Positions 1 through 8,476 of a stretch of DNA of 64,000 bases are shown here, piece after piece (position 1 is the stretch's first letter; every line of letters starts with the position of its first letter). Location of the stretch: positions 279,482 to 343,481 of the forward strand of contig NZ_CANDNZ010000006.1 of the NCBI RefSeq assembly GCF_947387555.1, in the 5' to 3' direction. The stretch is from Thalassomonas sp. RHCl1. GTDB taxonomy: Bacteria > Pseudomonadota > Gammaproteobacteria > Enterobacterales > Alteromonadaceae. The notes under the pieces are model-generated. The model was not told where the DNA came from and made no database searches. It saw nothing but the letters and a program-made list of their open reading frames with translations. Made by a program: the position numbers and the translations under genes.

Positions 1-1
1 G

Positions 2-145
2 AGCCTGGTGATTTGCGGCGGCCTGTTTTGTTATCAGCAAATGCTGATCAGCGGCCGTAAGCGTGAGCTGTGTTTTCAGGCTTTTTTAAATAATCACCTG
101 GTGGGGTTAGTGATTTTCACCGGCTTCTTTATCGAATATCTTTAA
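2..145 (+). CDS. ubiA: 4-hydroxybenzoate octaprenyltransferase, C-terminal fragment
   Basis: The window opens inside this gene; the last 47 codons are visible and end in TAA. The fragment is hydrophobic and contains the segment [17 protein letters not shown], which matches the conserved C-terminal end of UbiA (E. coli has REACFKAFLNNNYVGL at the same place). UbiA is a membrane prenyltransferase that attaches the octaprenyl tail to 4-hydroxybenzoate in ubiquinone synthesis. Its position beside plsB and lexA fits the ubiCA-plsB-lexA neighbourhood of gammaproteobacteria. The catalytic aspartate-rich motifs lie outside the window, so only the C-terminal match can be judged. Confidence 0.85.
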   Translation, partial: SLVICGGLFCYQQMLISGRKRELCFQAFLNNHLVGLVIFTGFFIEYL

Positions 146-165
146 TTTTCGCGTTGATTAAAATG

Positions 166-187
166 GCCGGGCAGTGAACTGCCCGGC
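166..187 (-). terminator. Hairpin between ubiA and plsB
   Basis: A perfect 9-bp stem (GCCGGGCAG/CTGCCCGGC) with a TGAA loop lies between the two convergent stop codons. On the reverse strand it is followed by CATTTTAAT, a short T run, so it most likely ends plsB transcription. On the forward strand no T run follows, but it may also help end ubiA. Confidence 0.6.
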
Positions 188-199
188 GGGTATCAGCCG

Positions 200-2641
200 T
201 TAGCGGGCGATGCTTTGCAACACTTCAATATCCACCAGGTTGGTGACGATAGCTTTCAGCTCCGCCAAGCCTGTACTCTCGATTAAGCGTCCCTGTTCAT
301 CGACACCGATATAACCTTGCTCTTTCATGGCGTTGATCAGGGTGCCCTGGGCTTTTTTATCGATAAATTCCGGGGCATTGATATTGCTGAGCACCGACAG
401 GCGTTTGGCAATGGCGACGACTTTTTCTTCCAGTTCACCTTTGCCTACCGGCGCCAAACGGCACACCAGGGAAGTGATGATGGCAAACCTTTGCAGGGTT
501 TCATCGACACATTCGCCCATTAACCGCACCTTGGTACGCAACTGGGTGTCATCGGTGAGGGACCAGAAACCGGCCTTGCTCTGTTTGGCAATGTCTTGCC
601 GGCCAAGGAAAGCTAACACCTGCTCAACCTGCTGAGCCACCGTTTGCTCATCCTGCCATAAAAACAGATCGCTTTTGCTCAGGGCAATGATTTTCTGGAT
701 TTGTTCAACCAGCTCATTGTGATTGATTTTCGGGGTAAATTCCAGGATGCGACATACCAGGGAAGGCAAGGCATAGGTATGCAAGATGTTATTGCGGTAA
801 TAACGCATCTCCAATACGGAAGAGCCGGTCAGGGAAACAATGGCGCCGAAGCTGTCTTCGCTGACGGTGACCTTGCCCAACTTGATCACATGGGCCAGTA
901 ACTCGCGGCCGTTTTCTTCCGGCACCGTCAGCAAGTCGCTGTAGGGCGCCTGGCGCTGCATATCCAGGAAGAAGTCGAGCTGGGCTTCCAGTTGTGCCTT
1001 GGACAGGGCTTTGTTTTCCGATGACTGTAAAATCAGCGCCGTCAGGGCAACACCGTTTAAGGCGGCAGAGCGGTTGACCGAGGTCATCACCTGGTTGGCC
1101 AGCACATTGACACTGGGGGTTAACCAGCTGGGTTTTTGCGGGTCGATAGGGTCGATGGCGGCTTTCCAGTCGGGCACCTGCTGGTTCAGGAACTGGTTGA
1201 TATTCATCGGCTGGCCGAAATTGACATAACCTTTACCGTAATTGCGCAGGTTTTTGATCGCCTTCAGTACGCCGAAGATGGACTCTTTTTTCTTCTGGCT
1301 GCCGCTTAATTCCTTGTGATAAGTACCCACTTCCATCACATGCTCATAACCTATGTAGACAGGCACCAGGGTTAACGGCCTGTCTATGCCCCTGAGCAGG
1401 CTTTGGATGGTCATGGCCAGCATGCCGGTTTTCGGCGCCAGCAAACGGCCGGTGCGGCTGCGGCCGCCTTCGGAGTAATATTTGACCGAATAACCGCGTT
1501 CAAACAATAAACCCAGGTATTCGCGGAAGATGGTCGAATAAAGGCGGTTGCCGCGGAAGCTGCGGCGAATGAAAAATGCCCCGGCTTTGCGGAAAATCGG
1601 TCCGGCGGGCCAGAAATTCAGGTTAATGCCGGCGGCGATACGCGGCGTGACCAGGCCTTCATGGTAGATAACATAGGTAAGCAACAGGTAATCCATATGG
1701 CTGCGGTGGCAGGGCACATAAATGATCTCATGGCCGTCCTGGGCAAGTTCGCGCAAGACTTTGGCATTTTTGACTTCGATGCCGTCATAGAGGCGGTTCC
1801 ATAACCAGCTGAGCATGCGTTCGCCGAAACGTATCATGGAATCGCGGTAATCACCGGCAATTTCATCCATGATCGCCAGTGCCTGTTTTTTCACTTTCGC
1901 TTCATCAAGCCCTTTATTTTTCACCTCGTCGGCGATCAGCCGCTTGATGGACGGGTTGGCAAACAGGGCGGTAAACATCTGCTGCCTGTGCATCAGGCGC
2001 GGGCCGGTGGCGGCTATGGTCTGGCGGTAAAAATGGAAACGGGCCACACGCATAAATTTATGGGCGGTGCGTTCGTCATGACCGTGCTTGTCCACCATAT
2101 AACGGAACGACAGGGCTTCGCTAAAACGCACTAAAGTATGGCGTCCGAGGAAGAGGACAATAAAAAACTTGCGCAGCCAGTTCGGAGATTCCTGATCCGC
2201 GAGCAAGGTGCCGACATTGGCATCGTTTTTTTCCTTGGCCGGGGTACGTCCCCAGATCAGGTTGGCGGGGATCAGCCGGGCATCGAGTGTCTCGTCCAGG
2301 TGATGCTGGTTCAGTATCGCCAGCCCCTGGCTGGTGGCGGTGGTTTTACCGGCTTTACCCCAGGGCAGTACCGAAGAAGGTTTTTCCAGACATAAGGTGC
2401 GGGGGAATAACTTGTCCCCGAGCTTGACCTGGCCCAGGGGATCCGGCAGTTTTTGCTGCTTACAGGCGCTTTGCAGCGCCAGCAGATCGCTGGCGCTCTG
2501 GTAACGCACGATATAGAAAATCGGCTTTTCGGGCGTTACAGCGGCGGATTTATCCTGGTTGTCAGGAACTATTTTACAGCGGACTAATAAGCGTACCGGC
2601 AGTTTTAATAATAAATAAAATAATGAACGTAGTGCTAACAT
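200..2641 (-). CDS. plsB: Glycerol-3-phosphate 1-O-acyltransferase PlsB
   Basis: This inner-membrane enzyme transfers an acyl chain from acyl-ACP or acyl-CoA to the sn-1 position of glycerol 3-phosphate, the first step of phospholipid synthesis. The 813-residue length matches the E. coli enzyme (about 806). The acyltransferase motifs are clear: the catalytic HX4D box HRSHMD at residues 312-317, FIRR near 357-360, and the substrate-binding block EGGRSRTGR at 391-399. The long N- and C-terminal regions are typical of PlsB rather than PlsC. It converges on ubiA and diverges from the NYN-domain gene across about 165 bp. The ATG start gives the usual hydrophobic N-terminus (MLALRSLFYLLLKLPVR). Confidence 0.97.
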   Translation of the reverse strand: MLALRSLFYLLLKLPVRLLVRCKIVPDNQDKSAAVTPEKPIFYIVRYQSASDLLALQSACKQQKLPDPLGQVKLGDKLFPRTLCLEKPSSVLPWGKAGKTTATSQGLAILNQHHLDETLDARLIPANLIWGRTPAKEKNDANVGTLLADQESPNWLRKFFIVLFLGRHTLVRFSEALSFRYMVDKHGHDERTAHKFMRVARFHFYRQTIAATGPRLMHRQQMFTALFANPSIKRLIADEVKNKGLDEAKVKKQALAIMDEIAGDYRDSMIRFGERMLSWLWNRLYDGIEVKNAKVLRELAQDGHEIIYVPCHRSHMDYLLLTYVIYHEGLVTPRIAAGINLNFWPAGPIFRKAGAFFIRRSFRGNRLYSTIFREYLGLLFERGYSVKYYSEGGRSRTGRLLAPKTGMLAMTIQSLLRGIDRPLTLVPVYIGYEHVMEVGTYHKELSGSQKKKESIFGVLKAIKNLRNYGKGYVNFGQPMNINQFLNQQVPDWKAAIDPIDPQKPSWLTPSVNVLANQVMTSVNRSAALNGVALTALILQSSENKALSKAQLEAQLDFFLDMQRQAPYSDLLTVPEENGRELLAHVIKLGKVTVSEDSFGAIVSLTGSSVLEMRYYRNNILHTYALPSLVCRILEFTPKINHNELVEQIQKIIALSKSDLFLWQDEQTVAQQVEQVLAFLGRQDIAKQSKAGFWSLTDDTQLRTKVRLMGECVDETLQRFAIITSLVCRLAPVGKGELEEKVVAIAKRLSVLSNINAPEFIDKKAQGTLINAMKEQGYIGVDEQGRLIESTGLAELKAIVTNLVDIEVLQSIAR

Positions 2642-2807
2642 ATTGTTTCGACCAGCTTTATCAAGGGCGACATTTTAACACCCTTAAATTCACTTGTCCT
2701 TAAAGCAAATAGATTAATTCTTGGGCGTTTATCGGTGAACTTGCTTTAGTTTCGTTTTCATTCCTGTTAGCTTAGCGGCGGATCGGGTTGATATCAGGAT
2801 GTTCTCA

Positions 2808-3281
2808 GTGAAAAAAATCGCCGTGTTTGTCGATGTGCAAAATATTTATTATACCTGTCGCCAGGCGTACCGGCGGCAGTTTAATTACCGCCGCTTCTGG
2901 CAGCAGTTAAGTGAGCAGGGAGAGATAGTGGTTGCCAATGCCTATGCCATCAACCGCGGTGATGAGCAGCAACAAAAATTTCAGAGTGCGTTGAAACATA
3001 TAGGTTTTAACGTCAAGCTTAAACCGTATATTCAGCGCAGCGACGGCTCCGCCAAAGGGGACTGGGATGTCGGCATCACCTTGGATGTGATGGATGTTGC
3101 CAAAAGCGTCGATACGGTAGTCTTGCTGTCGGGAGACGGCGATTTTGATCTGCTGTTAACCAAAGTCAGGCAGGATCACCAGGTCAGCTGCCAGGTATAC
3201 GGCGTGCCCCAGTTGACCGCTGCTTCCCTGGTGAATGCCGCCGATGACTTTGTTGCCATTACCCCGGCGCTGCTTCAGTAG
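2808..3281 (+). CDS. NYN domain protein (LabA/DUF88 family)
   Basis: A 157-residue single-domain protein of the NYN (PIN-like) family, whose members are predicted or shown metal-dependent RNases. The visible acidic positions are those expected of the fold: FVDVQN near the N-terminus, KGDWDVGITLDVM in the middle and LLSGDGDFDLLL after it. I prefer the GTG at 2808 (protein begins VKKIAVFVDVQN), because AGGA at 2796-2799 sits 8 nt upstream of it and related proteins begin MKKIAVFVD. An ATG at 2799 in the same frame would overlap that ribosome-binding site. The gene lies between plsB and lexA, and its substrate cannot be told from sequence. Confidence 0.85.
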   Translation: MKKIAVFVDVQNIYYTCRQAYRRQFNYRRFWQQLSEQGEIVVANAYAINRGDEQQQKFQSALKHIGFNVKLKPYIQRSDGSAKGDWDVGITLDVMDVAKSVDTVVLLSGDGDFDLLLTKVRQDHQVSCQVYGVPQLTAASLVNAADDFVAITPALLQ

Positions 3282-3345
3282 CTAAAGCGCTTTATTGGCA
3301 GTAAAAACCAATCATATTAAGACAATAGTTGCGTTTATCCCAAGG

Positions 3346-3361
3346 CTGTATATACTGACAG
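3346..3361 (+). promoter_or_regulatory. LexA operator 1 (SOS box) upstream of lexA
   Basis: CTGTATATACTGACAG is a perfect match to the gammaproteobacterial SOS-box core CTGT-N8-ACAG with an AT-rich centre. It ends 32 bp before the lexA start codon, as expected for autorepression. Confidence 0.9.
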
Positions 3362-3370
3362 TATACATTA

Positions 3371-3386
3371 CTGTACAGAATAACAG
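3371..3386 (+). promoter_or_regulatory. LexA operator 2, overlapping the lexA ribosome-binding site
   Basis: CTGTACAGAATAACAG is a second perfect CTGT-N8-ACAG box, 25 bp downstream of the first. Its last two bases overlap the AGGA ribosome-binding sequence (3385-3388). Paired boxes ahead of lexA are known in E. coli. The overlap with the ribosome-binding site is seen directly here. Confidence 0.85.
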
Positions 3387-3393
3387 GATACTT

Positions 3394-4008
3394 ATGCGCC
3401 CGTTAACGCCAAGACAATCACAGATATTTGATTTGATTAAGGAAAAAATTTCTGAAACCGGTATGCCGCCGACGCGTGCCGAAATCGCCGATTTCTTTGG
3501 TTTTAAATCCGCCAATGCCGCCGAAGAGCATTTAAAGGCGCTGGCGAAAAAAGGCTTTATTGAAATGTTGCCGGGCACCTCCCGCGGCATACGCCTGGCG
3601 GAAGAATATGTCGAAGAAACCGGTTTGCCCCTGGTGGGACGCGTGGCCGCCGGTGAGCCGATTCTGGCCCAGGAGCATATTGAAGACAGATATCAGGTCG
3701 ATGCCAATTTGTTTAAGCCGGCGGCGGATTATCTGCTGCGGGTCAACGGCGAAAGCATGAAAGATATCGGTATTATGGACGGTGATTTATTGGCGGTGCA
3801 TCAGACCCAGGATGTCCATAACGGTCAGGTGGTGGTGGCCCGTGTGGAAGATGAAGTGACGGTGAAACGCTTTAAGCGTGAAGGCAATGTTGTCTATTTA
3901 CACGCAGAAAATGAGGCATTTTCGCCGATTAAGGTGGATTTGAGCGCCGGACATTTTAATGTCGAAGGCATAGCGGTAGGGGTGATCCGCTCAGCCGACT
4001 GGATGTAA
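3394..4008 (+). CDS. lexA: SOS-response repressor/protease LexA
   Basis: LexA represses DNA-damage genes and cleaves itself when RecA filaments form. From the ATG at 3394 it has 204 residues (E. coli 202). Residues 1-70 form the winged helix-turn-helix ([36 protein letters not shown]). The self-cleavage site is Ala86-Gly87 in VGRVAAGEP. The catalytic pair is Ser121 (NGESMKD) and Lys158 (EVTVKRFKR), each two residues later than in E. coli. AGGA at 3385-3388 supports this start; an upstream in-frame extension would run through both LexA operators and is rejected. A strong terminator follows the gene, so it is probably transcribed alone. Confidence 0.98.
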   Translation: MRPLTPRQSQIFDLIKEKISETGMPPTRAEIADFFGFKSANAAEEHLKALAKKGFIEMLPGTSRGIRLAEEYVEETGLPLVGRVAAGEPILAQEHIEDRYQVDANLFKPAADYLLRVNGESMKDIGIMDGDLLAVHQTQDVHNGQVVVARVEDEVTVKRFKREGNVVYLHAENEAFSPIKVDLSAGHFNVEGIAVGVIRSADWM

Positions 4009-4017
4009 ATGATATCG

Positions 4018-4046
4018 GGTTGCGCCAGCTAGTGGCGCAACCTTTT
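4018..4046 (+). terminator. Rho-independent terminator of lexA
   Basis: A perfect 10-bp stem (GGTTGCGCCA/TGGCGCAACC) with a 5-nt loop is followed directly by TTTT, 10 bp after the lexA stop codon. Confidence 0.9.
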
Positions 4047-4698
4047 GTGATCACTTCCTGGTGCGGTTTTTAGCCTGGTTCCCCGGGCTGGACTCTCTAT
4101 TTTGAGCGCCTCAGCTAAAGCTATCCGGTGAAAACTCCCTGTTAACCTAAATTTTCGTTAACCCTAACCTTTTATTAGCCTGTTCCACGGTTTTTCACTT
4201 GCTTATTACTAAATAGGAATCATTCCGGTCAGTCTGTTTTTTAAACAGATGTTTACTTTTATTATTTTTTAACTGAGACCTGCGTTATTTTTATTTTCCT
4301 GTTTTTGATGGAATTTTTAGAAAAATTTTTTGACTTTTTCTAATTTTCTGAACTGCTCTCCAAGGCTTGTCTTGCCTGCTTTTTGAACGGCTTTTGCGTT
4401 ATTTTTATTCTCTGCTATGTCGCTGACTTAGAGTGCTAACTCTACTGTATTTATTCGGTTTTTTTTTGATCTAAATCACAAAAGGCTAGACGCTGACCGA
4501 TTTTTGAGTAATTCTAGAACAGAATTCAATCAGGGAATGATTCGAGAAAATAGTAAAGGCAAAGGGGTTTGGTTTAGCCAAAATTCCCTTTGGATAACAA
4601 CAAGAATAAATAACAGAATTCGAAATGGCGAGCCGCGTAGTACTCTGTGTTTTTGTTTTCTGTTTTTTGCATTTTTATCAGGACAGAGGAGATGTCGA
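4047..4698 (+). other. Long AT-rich leader upstream of coxB
   Basis: About 650 bp without a convincing gene. It is rich in T tracts. It holds a 15-bp direct repeat (TGCGTTATTTTTATT at 4281-4295 and 4395-4409), a TCTGTTT/AAACAGA inverted repeat at 4233-4249, and an FNR-like site at 4466-4479. The coxB frame stays open upstream to about 4504, but that stretch lacks a ribosome-binding site and does not look like CoxB. The region probably holds the cox promoter and control sites. Confidence 0.5.
4466..4479 (+). promoter_or_regulatory. FNR/EtrA-like site upstream of the cox operon
   Basis: TTGATCTAAATCAC matches the FNR consensus TTGAT-N4-ATCAA at 9 of 10 fixed positions. It lies 220 bp before the coxB start. 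Control of an oxygen-using oxidase by an oxygen-sensing regulator would make sense, but one imperfect site is weak evidence. Confidence 0.4.
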
Positions 4699-6261
4699 GT
4701 GAACAGACGTAACCTGGGGGCGCTGGTCACGGGAAGTATACTTTCCGGATCGGCATGGGCAGATTCGCAGTTAAATCTGACCCAAGGCGTAACAGAAATC
4801 AGTAGGCAGGTATATGATCTCCATATGCTGGTGCTCTACATCTGCACTGCCATCGGCATTGTAGTCTTTGCGGCAATGTTTTGGTCCATGGCGTTCCATC
4901 GTCATTCCAAGGGGGTCAAACCGGCGACTTTCCATGAAAGCACCAAAGTTGAGATGCTTTGGACCGCAATTCCCATTCTTATCTTAATCTCCATGGCGGT
5001 GCCCGCCACCAGCACTTTGATTGATATGGAAAACAATGATGATGCCGATATCACAGTGCAGATCACCGGATCTCAGTGGAAATGGCATTATAAATATTTC
5101 GATCAGGATATAGAGTTCTATTCGGTATTATCCACACCCAGGGAGCAATACGAAAATCTCGACGGCAGCTCGGCCGTCAAAGGGGAGCACTATCTGTTGG
5201 AAGTGGATAAGCCGCTGGTTATTCCCATCAATAAAAAAGTCCGTTTTTTAATTACTTCCGATGATGTTATCCACTCCTGGTGGATCCCTGCCTTTGCGGT
5301 AAAACAGGATGCCAACCCGGGTTTTATTAACGAAGCCTGGACTAAGGTGGATGAGCCGGGGATCTACCGCGGCCAGTGCGCCGAGTTATGCGGTAAAGAT
5401 CACGGTTTTATGCCGATTGTGGTCGATGTCAGATCCGAAGCGGATTATGCCCTGTGGCTGGATGAGCAGAAAATGCTGATCGCCCAGGCGGCGGCAGCGG
5501 AAAAGGCGTCTTTGAGCGCCGAAGCGTCTATGGATGAGCTGATGCAGCTTGGTGAGCAGCTCTACATTGCCAATTGTGCCGCCTGTCACCAGATCAACGG
5601 CGCAGGCTTACCACCGGCCTTCCCGGCCTTGAAAGATAGTCCAATCGCTTTAGGGGATGTTAATGCCCATATCGATATTGTTTATAACGGCAAGGCCGGC
5701 ACCGGCATGCAGGGCTATGGCAAACAATTCAGCTTAAAAGAAATTGCCGCGGTCGTGACTTATGAGCGTAATGCCTGGGGCAACAATACCGGGGATGCGG
5801 TGCAGGCGTCACAGGTGAATGCGGTCGCGGGCGATGTCAGCGCCGACAGCGAGCCGGCCAAGGCCGCAGCAGAAACTGCGCCGGCAGCAGCGGCAGATAC
5901 ACCTGCTGCAGAACCGGCACCGGAAGAAGACCTGAGTAAGGTTTATAGCATGGATGAGCTGATGACTATGGGAGAGCAGGTTTATAACACCAGCTGTGTC
6001 GCCTGTCACCAGCCCACCGGATTAGGTTTGCCGCCGGCATTTCCCGCCCTTAAAGGCGGCGCCATCACCACAGGAGATAAAGCGGGCCATATCGACATGG
6101 TGCTTAACGGCAGTGCCAAAAACCCTGCGATGCAGGCCTTTAAAGCTCAGTTAACAAAAACACAAATTGCCGCCGTGGTGACCTATGAAAGAAATGCCTG
6201 GGGCAACAATACCGGCGATCTGGTTCAACCGGCAGACATAAACGCTGCAAGTGCGAAGTAG
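4699..6261 (+). CDS. coxB: Cytochrome c oxidase subunit II with two fused cytochrome c domains
   Basis: This subunit accepts electrons and passes them through the binuclear CuA centre to subunit I. From the GTG at 4699 (GAGGAG 7 nt upstream) it has 520 residues. In order it shows a signal peptide (to about residue 21, GSAWA), two transmembrane helices (about 43-62 and 88-105), and the CuA cupredoxin domain with His192, Cys227, Cys231, His235 and Met238 (CAELCGKDHGFM). Two C-terminal class I cytochrome c domains follow, with CXXCH at 293-297 and 433-437 and candidate distal ligands Met337 and Met478. They are joined by an Ala/Pro/Glu-rich linker. Both domains share MDEL, GLPPAFPALK and TYERNAWGNNTGD, so the second arose by duplication. 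Most caa3 enzymes have one such domain. Confidence 0.95.
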   Translation: MNRRNLGALVTGSILSGSAWADSQLNLTQGVTEISRQVYDLHMLVLYICTAIGIVVFAAMFWSMAFHRHSKGVKPATFHESTKVEMLWTAIPILILISMAVPATSTLIDMENNDDADITVQITGSQWKWHYKYFDQDIEFYSVLSTPREQYENLDGSSAVKGEHYLLEVDKPLVIPINKKVRFLITSDDVIHSWWIPAFAVKQDANPGFINEAWTKVDEPGIYRGQCAELCGKDHGFMPIVVDVRSEADYALWLDEQKMLIAQAAAAEKASLSAEASMDELMQLGEQLYIANCAACHQINGAGLPPAFPALKDSPIALGDVNAHIDIVYNGKAGTGMQGYGKQFSLKEIAAVVTYERNAWGNNTGDAVQASQVNAVAGDVSADSEPAKAAAETAPAAAADTPAAEPAPEEDLSKVYSMDELMTMGEQVYNTSCVACHQPTGLGLPPAFPALKGGAITTGDKAGHIDMVLNGSAKNPAMQAFKAQLTKTQIAAVVTYERNAWGNNTGDLVQPADINAASAK

Positions 6262-6272
6262 GGGGAAAGGAA

Positions 6273-7865
6273 ATGACTACAGAAGTTATACATGATTCGC
6301 ACCAAGGTGATGAACATCATGATCATAAAATGACCGGGTTTAAACGCTGGTTATATACCACCAACCATAAAGACATCGGCTCTATGTATTTATGGTTCTC
6401 GTTTATCATGTTGCTCATCGGCGGTGCCATGGCCATGGTGATCCGGGCGGAATTGTTCCAGCCGGGACTGCAGATCATAGAACCGGACTTTTTCAACCAG
6501 ATGACCACGGTCCATGGCCTGATCATGGTCTTTGGCGCCATCATGCCCGCCTTTACCGGGCTGGCCAACTGGATGCTGCCTATGATGATAGGGGCGCCGG
6601 ATATGGCGCTGCCGAGACTCAATAACTGGAGTTTCTGGATCTTGCCTTTTGCCTTTAGCATTTTGCTGGCATCGTTTTTCATGGAAAGCGGTGCGCCGAA
6701 TTTTGGCTGGACTTTTTATGCCCCGCTGTCGACCACCTATAGCAACGGCAGTACGGCATTTTTTGTATTCGCCGTGCATATCATGGGGATCTCTTCCATC
6801 ATGGGGGCGATCAATATCGTGGTGACCATCATGAATATGCGTGCCCCGGGTATGACCTATATGAAGATGCCGCTGTTTGTCTGGACCTTCTTTATTACCG
6901 GTTATCTGCTGATCGCGGTGATGCCGGTGCTGGCGGGCACCGTGACTATGGTGTTGACGGATACCTATTTCGGCACTACCTTCTTTGACGCTGCCGGCGG
7001 CGGCGATCCCGTGATGTTCCAGCATATTTTCTGGTTCTTCGGGCATCCGGAAGTGTATATCATGATCTTGCCGGCGTTCGGTATTATCTCGACTACGATT
7101 CCGACCTTTTCCCGCAAGCAACTGTTCGGTTACAGCTCTATGGTATACGCGACCGCGTCTATTGCCTTTTTGTCCTTTATCGTCTGGGCGCACCATATGT
7201 TTACCACAGGCATGCCGCTGTTCGGCGAGCTGTTCTTTATGTATTGTACCATGCTGATTTCTGTGCCTACCGGGGTTAAGGTCTTTAATTGGGCCGCGAC
7301 CATGTGGCGCGGCGCCATCAGCTTTGAAACCCCTATGCTGTTTTCCGTGGCGTTTGTGGTGTTATTTACCATCGGTGGTTTCTCCGGTTTGATGCTGGCG
7401 TTAACGCCGGTGGATTTCCAGTATCATGATACCTACTTTGTTGTTGCCCATTTCCATTATGTGCTGGTGACCGGCGCCCTGTTCTCTATTTATGCAGGGG
7501 TCTATTACTGGTTGCCGAAATGGACGGGTTATATGTACAGCGACGCCTTGAGTAAATGGCACTTCTGGTGTTCGCTGATCTCGGTAAATATTTTGTTCTT
7601 CCCGATGCACTTTTTGGGACTGGCGGGTATGCCGCGCCGGATCCCGGATTATGCCCTGCAGTTTGCCGATTTCAATAAATGGGTCAGTATCGGCGGTTTT
7701 GCCTTTGGTTTGTCGCAACTGATCTTCCTGGCCTTGCTGCTGAAATGCATTAAAGGCGGCAAAAAAGCCGAGGCTAAGCCCTGGGACGGTGCTGATGGTC
7801 TGGAATGGACGGTTGCCAGTCCTGCGCCTTATCATACCTTTGAAGTACCACCGAAAATTAAATAA
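6273..7865 (+). CDS. ctaD: Cytochrome c oxidase subunit I
   Basis: This is the catalytic, haem- and CuB-containing subunit that reduces oxygen to water and pumps protons. It has 530 residues and about twelve membrane helices. Recognisable ligands include the low-spin haem His in TTVHGLIMVFGA, the CuB/Tyr motif WFFGHPEVYIMILP, the two CuB histidines in VWAHHMFTTG, and the haem ligands in HDTYFVVAHFHYVL. A GGGGAAAGG ribosome-binding site precedes the ATG, 11 bp after coxB, which indicates one operon. The HPEVY motif and the complete ligand set place it with A-type haem-copper oxidases. Confidence 0.98.
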   Translation: MTTEVIHDSHQGDEHHDHKMTGFKRWLYTTNHKDIGSMYLWFSFIMLLIGGAMAMVIRAELFQPGLQIIEPDFFNQMTTVHGLIMVFGAIMPAFTGLANWMLPMMIGAPDMALPRLNNWSFWILPFAFSILLASFFMESGAPNFGWTFYAPLSTTYSNGSTAFFVFAVHIMGISSIMGAINIVVTIMNMRAPGMTYMKMPLFVWTFFITGYLLIAVMPVLAGTVTMVLTDTYFGTTFFDAAGGGDPVMFQHIFWFFGHPEVYIMILPAFGIISTTIPTFSRKQLFGYSSMVYATASIAFLSFIVWAHHMFTTGMPLFGELFFMYCTMLISVPTGVKVFNWAATMWRGAISFETPMLFSVAFVVLFTIGGFSGLMLALTPVDFQYHDTYFVVAHFHYVLVTGALFSIYAGVYYWLPKWTGYMYSDALSKWHFWCSLISVNILFFPMHFLGLAGMPRRIPDYALQFADFNKWVSIGGFAFGLSQLIFLALLLKCIKGGKKAEAKPWDGADGLEWTVASPAPYHTFEVPPKIK

Positions 7866-7877
7866 AGGGTAAACACT

Positions 7878-8435
7878 ATGGATAACGCACCTGGGAAAAA
7901 CAAGCAAAAGCAGGCGATCAATAACACCATTAAGAAGTTGGTGGTGCTGGTGTTTGCCATGTTCGGTTTCGGTTTTGCCCTGGTGCCTTTATACGATGTG
8001 TTTTGTGATATTACCGGCCTTAACGGCAAGACCTCGACCGAGGCGGCCAGTGTTAAGGATGCGGGTGTCGATAGTGAACGTACCGTGACCGTACAATTTA
8101 TCAGCCGTACCGCACAGGGCATTCCCTGGCAGTTCGAACCTATGATAAATGAAGTGAAAGTACATCCCGGTGAAATGAAATTTGTTAAGTTTTACGCAAA
8201 AAACCAGTCGATGCGTGACATCGTCGGTCAGGCGGTGCCTTCGGTGTCGCCGGGTAGGGCGGCCAACTATTTTCAAAAAATAGAATGTTTTTGTTTTAAC
8301 CACCAGCCGCTTAAGGCCAACGAAGAGGTGGAAATGGCGTTGCAGTTTTATGTTGATGAAGAATTACCGGAAGACGTATCAACATTAACCCTTTCCTATA
8401 CCTTATATGATGTTACGGAAAAATCTGATTCATAA
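7878..8435 (+). CDS. ctaG: Cytochrome c oxidase assembly protein CtaG/Cox11 (CuB insertion)
   Basis: Cox11 delivers copper to the CuB site of subunit I. The 185-residue protein has one N-terminal membrane anchor (VVLVFAMFGFGFALVPLYDVFCD) and a periplasmic Ig-like domain. The copper-binding pair appears in IECFCFNHQPL (CFCF), and the first Cys of the family is in DVFCDITG. It starts 12 bp after ctaD in the same operon, and the order coxB-ctaD-ctaG-ctaE is standard in proteobacteria. Confidence 0.96.
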   Translation: MDNAPGKNKQKQAINNTIKKLVVLVFAMFGFGFALVPLYDVFCDITGLNGKTSTEAASVKDAGVDSERTVTVQFISRTAQGIPWQFEPMINEVKVHPGEMKFVKFYAKNQSMRDIVGQAVPSVSPGRAANYFQKIECFCFNHQPLKANEEVEMALQFYVDEELPEDVSTLTLSYTLYDVTEKSDS

Positions 8436-8476
8436 CGTTATTTAACGCGAAACAGGCGTGAAACAGGGGAATAGTG

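Noticed and set aside
3295-3393. N-terminal extension of LexA
   Set aside because: It would place both LexA operators and the ribosome-binding site inside the coding region; the ATG at 3394 matches the family length exactly.
4233-4249. TCTGTTT/AAACAGA inverted repeat as a third LexA box
   Set aside because: The spacing between CTGT and ACAG is 7, not 8, and there is no SOS gene at the right distance.
4504-4698. Upstream extension of coxB by about 65 codons
   Set aside because: The frame is open but has no ribosome-binding site. The peptide does not resemble CoxB, and GTG 4699 has a good GAGGAG and leads straight into a signal peptide.
4692-4712. Six-codon reading frame (MSSEQT) overlapping the coxB start
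   Set aside because: It is too short, with the ribosome-binding site only about 2 nt from its ATG; the same site fits the coxB GTG much better.
6390-7196. Long reverse-strand open frame inside ctaD (268 codons)
   Set aside because: It is a frame shadow of a highly biased gene, rich in Arg/His/Asp, with no domain and no ribosome-binding site.
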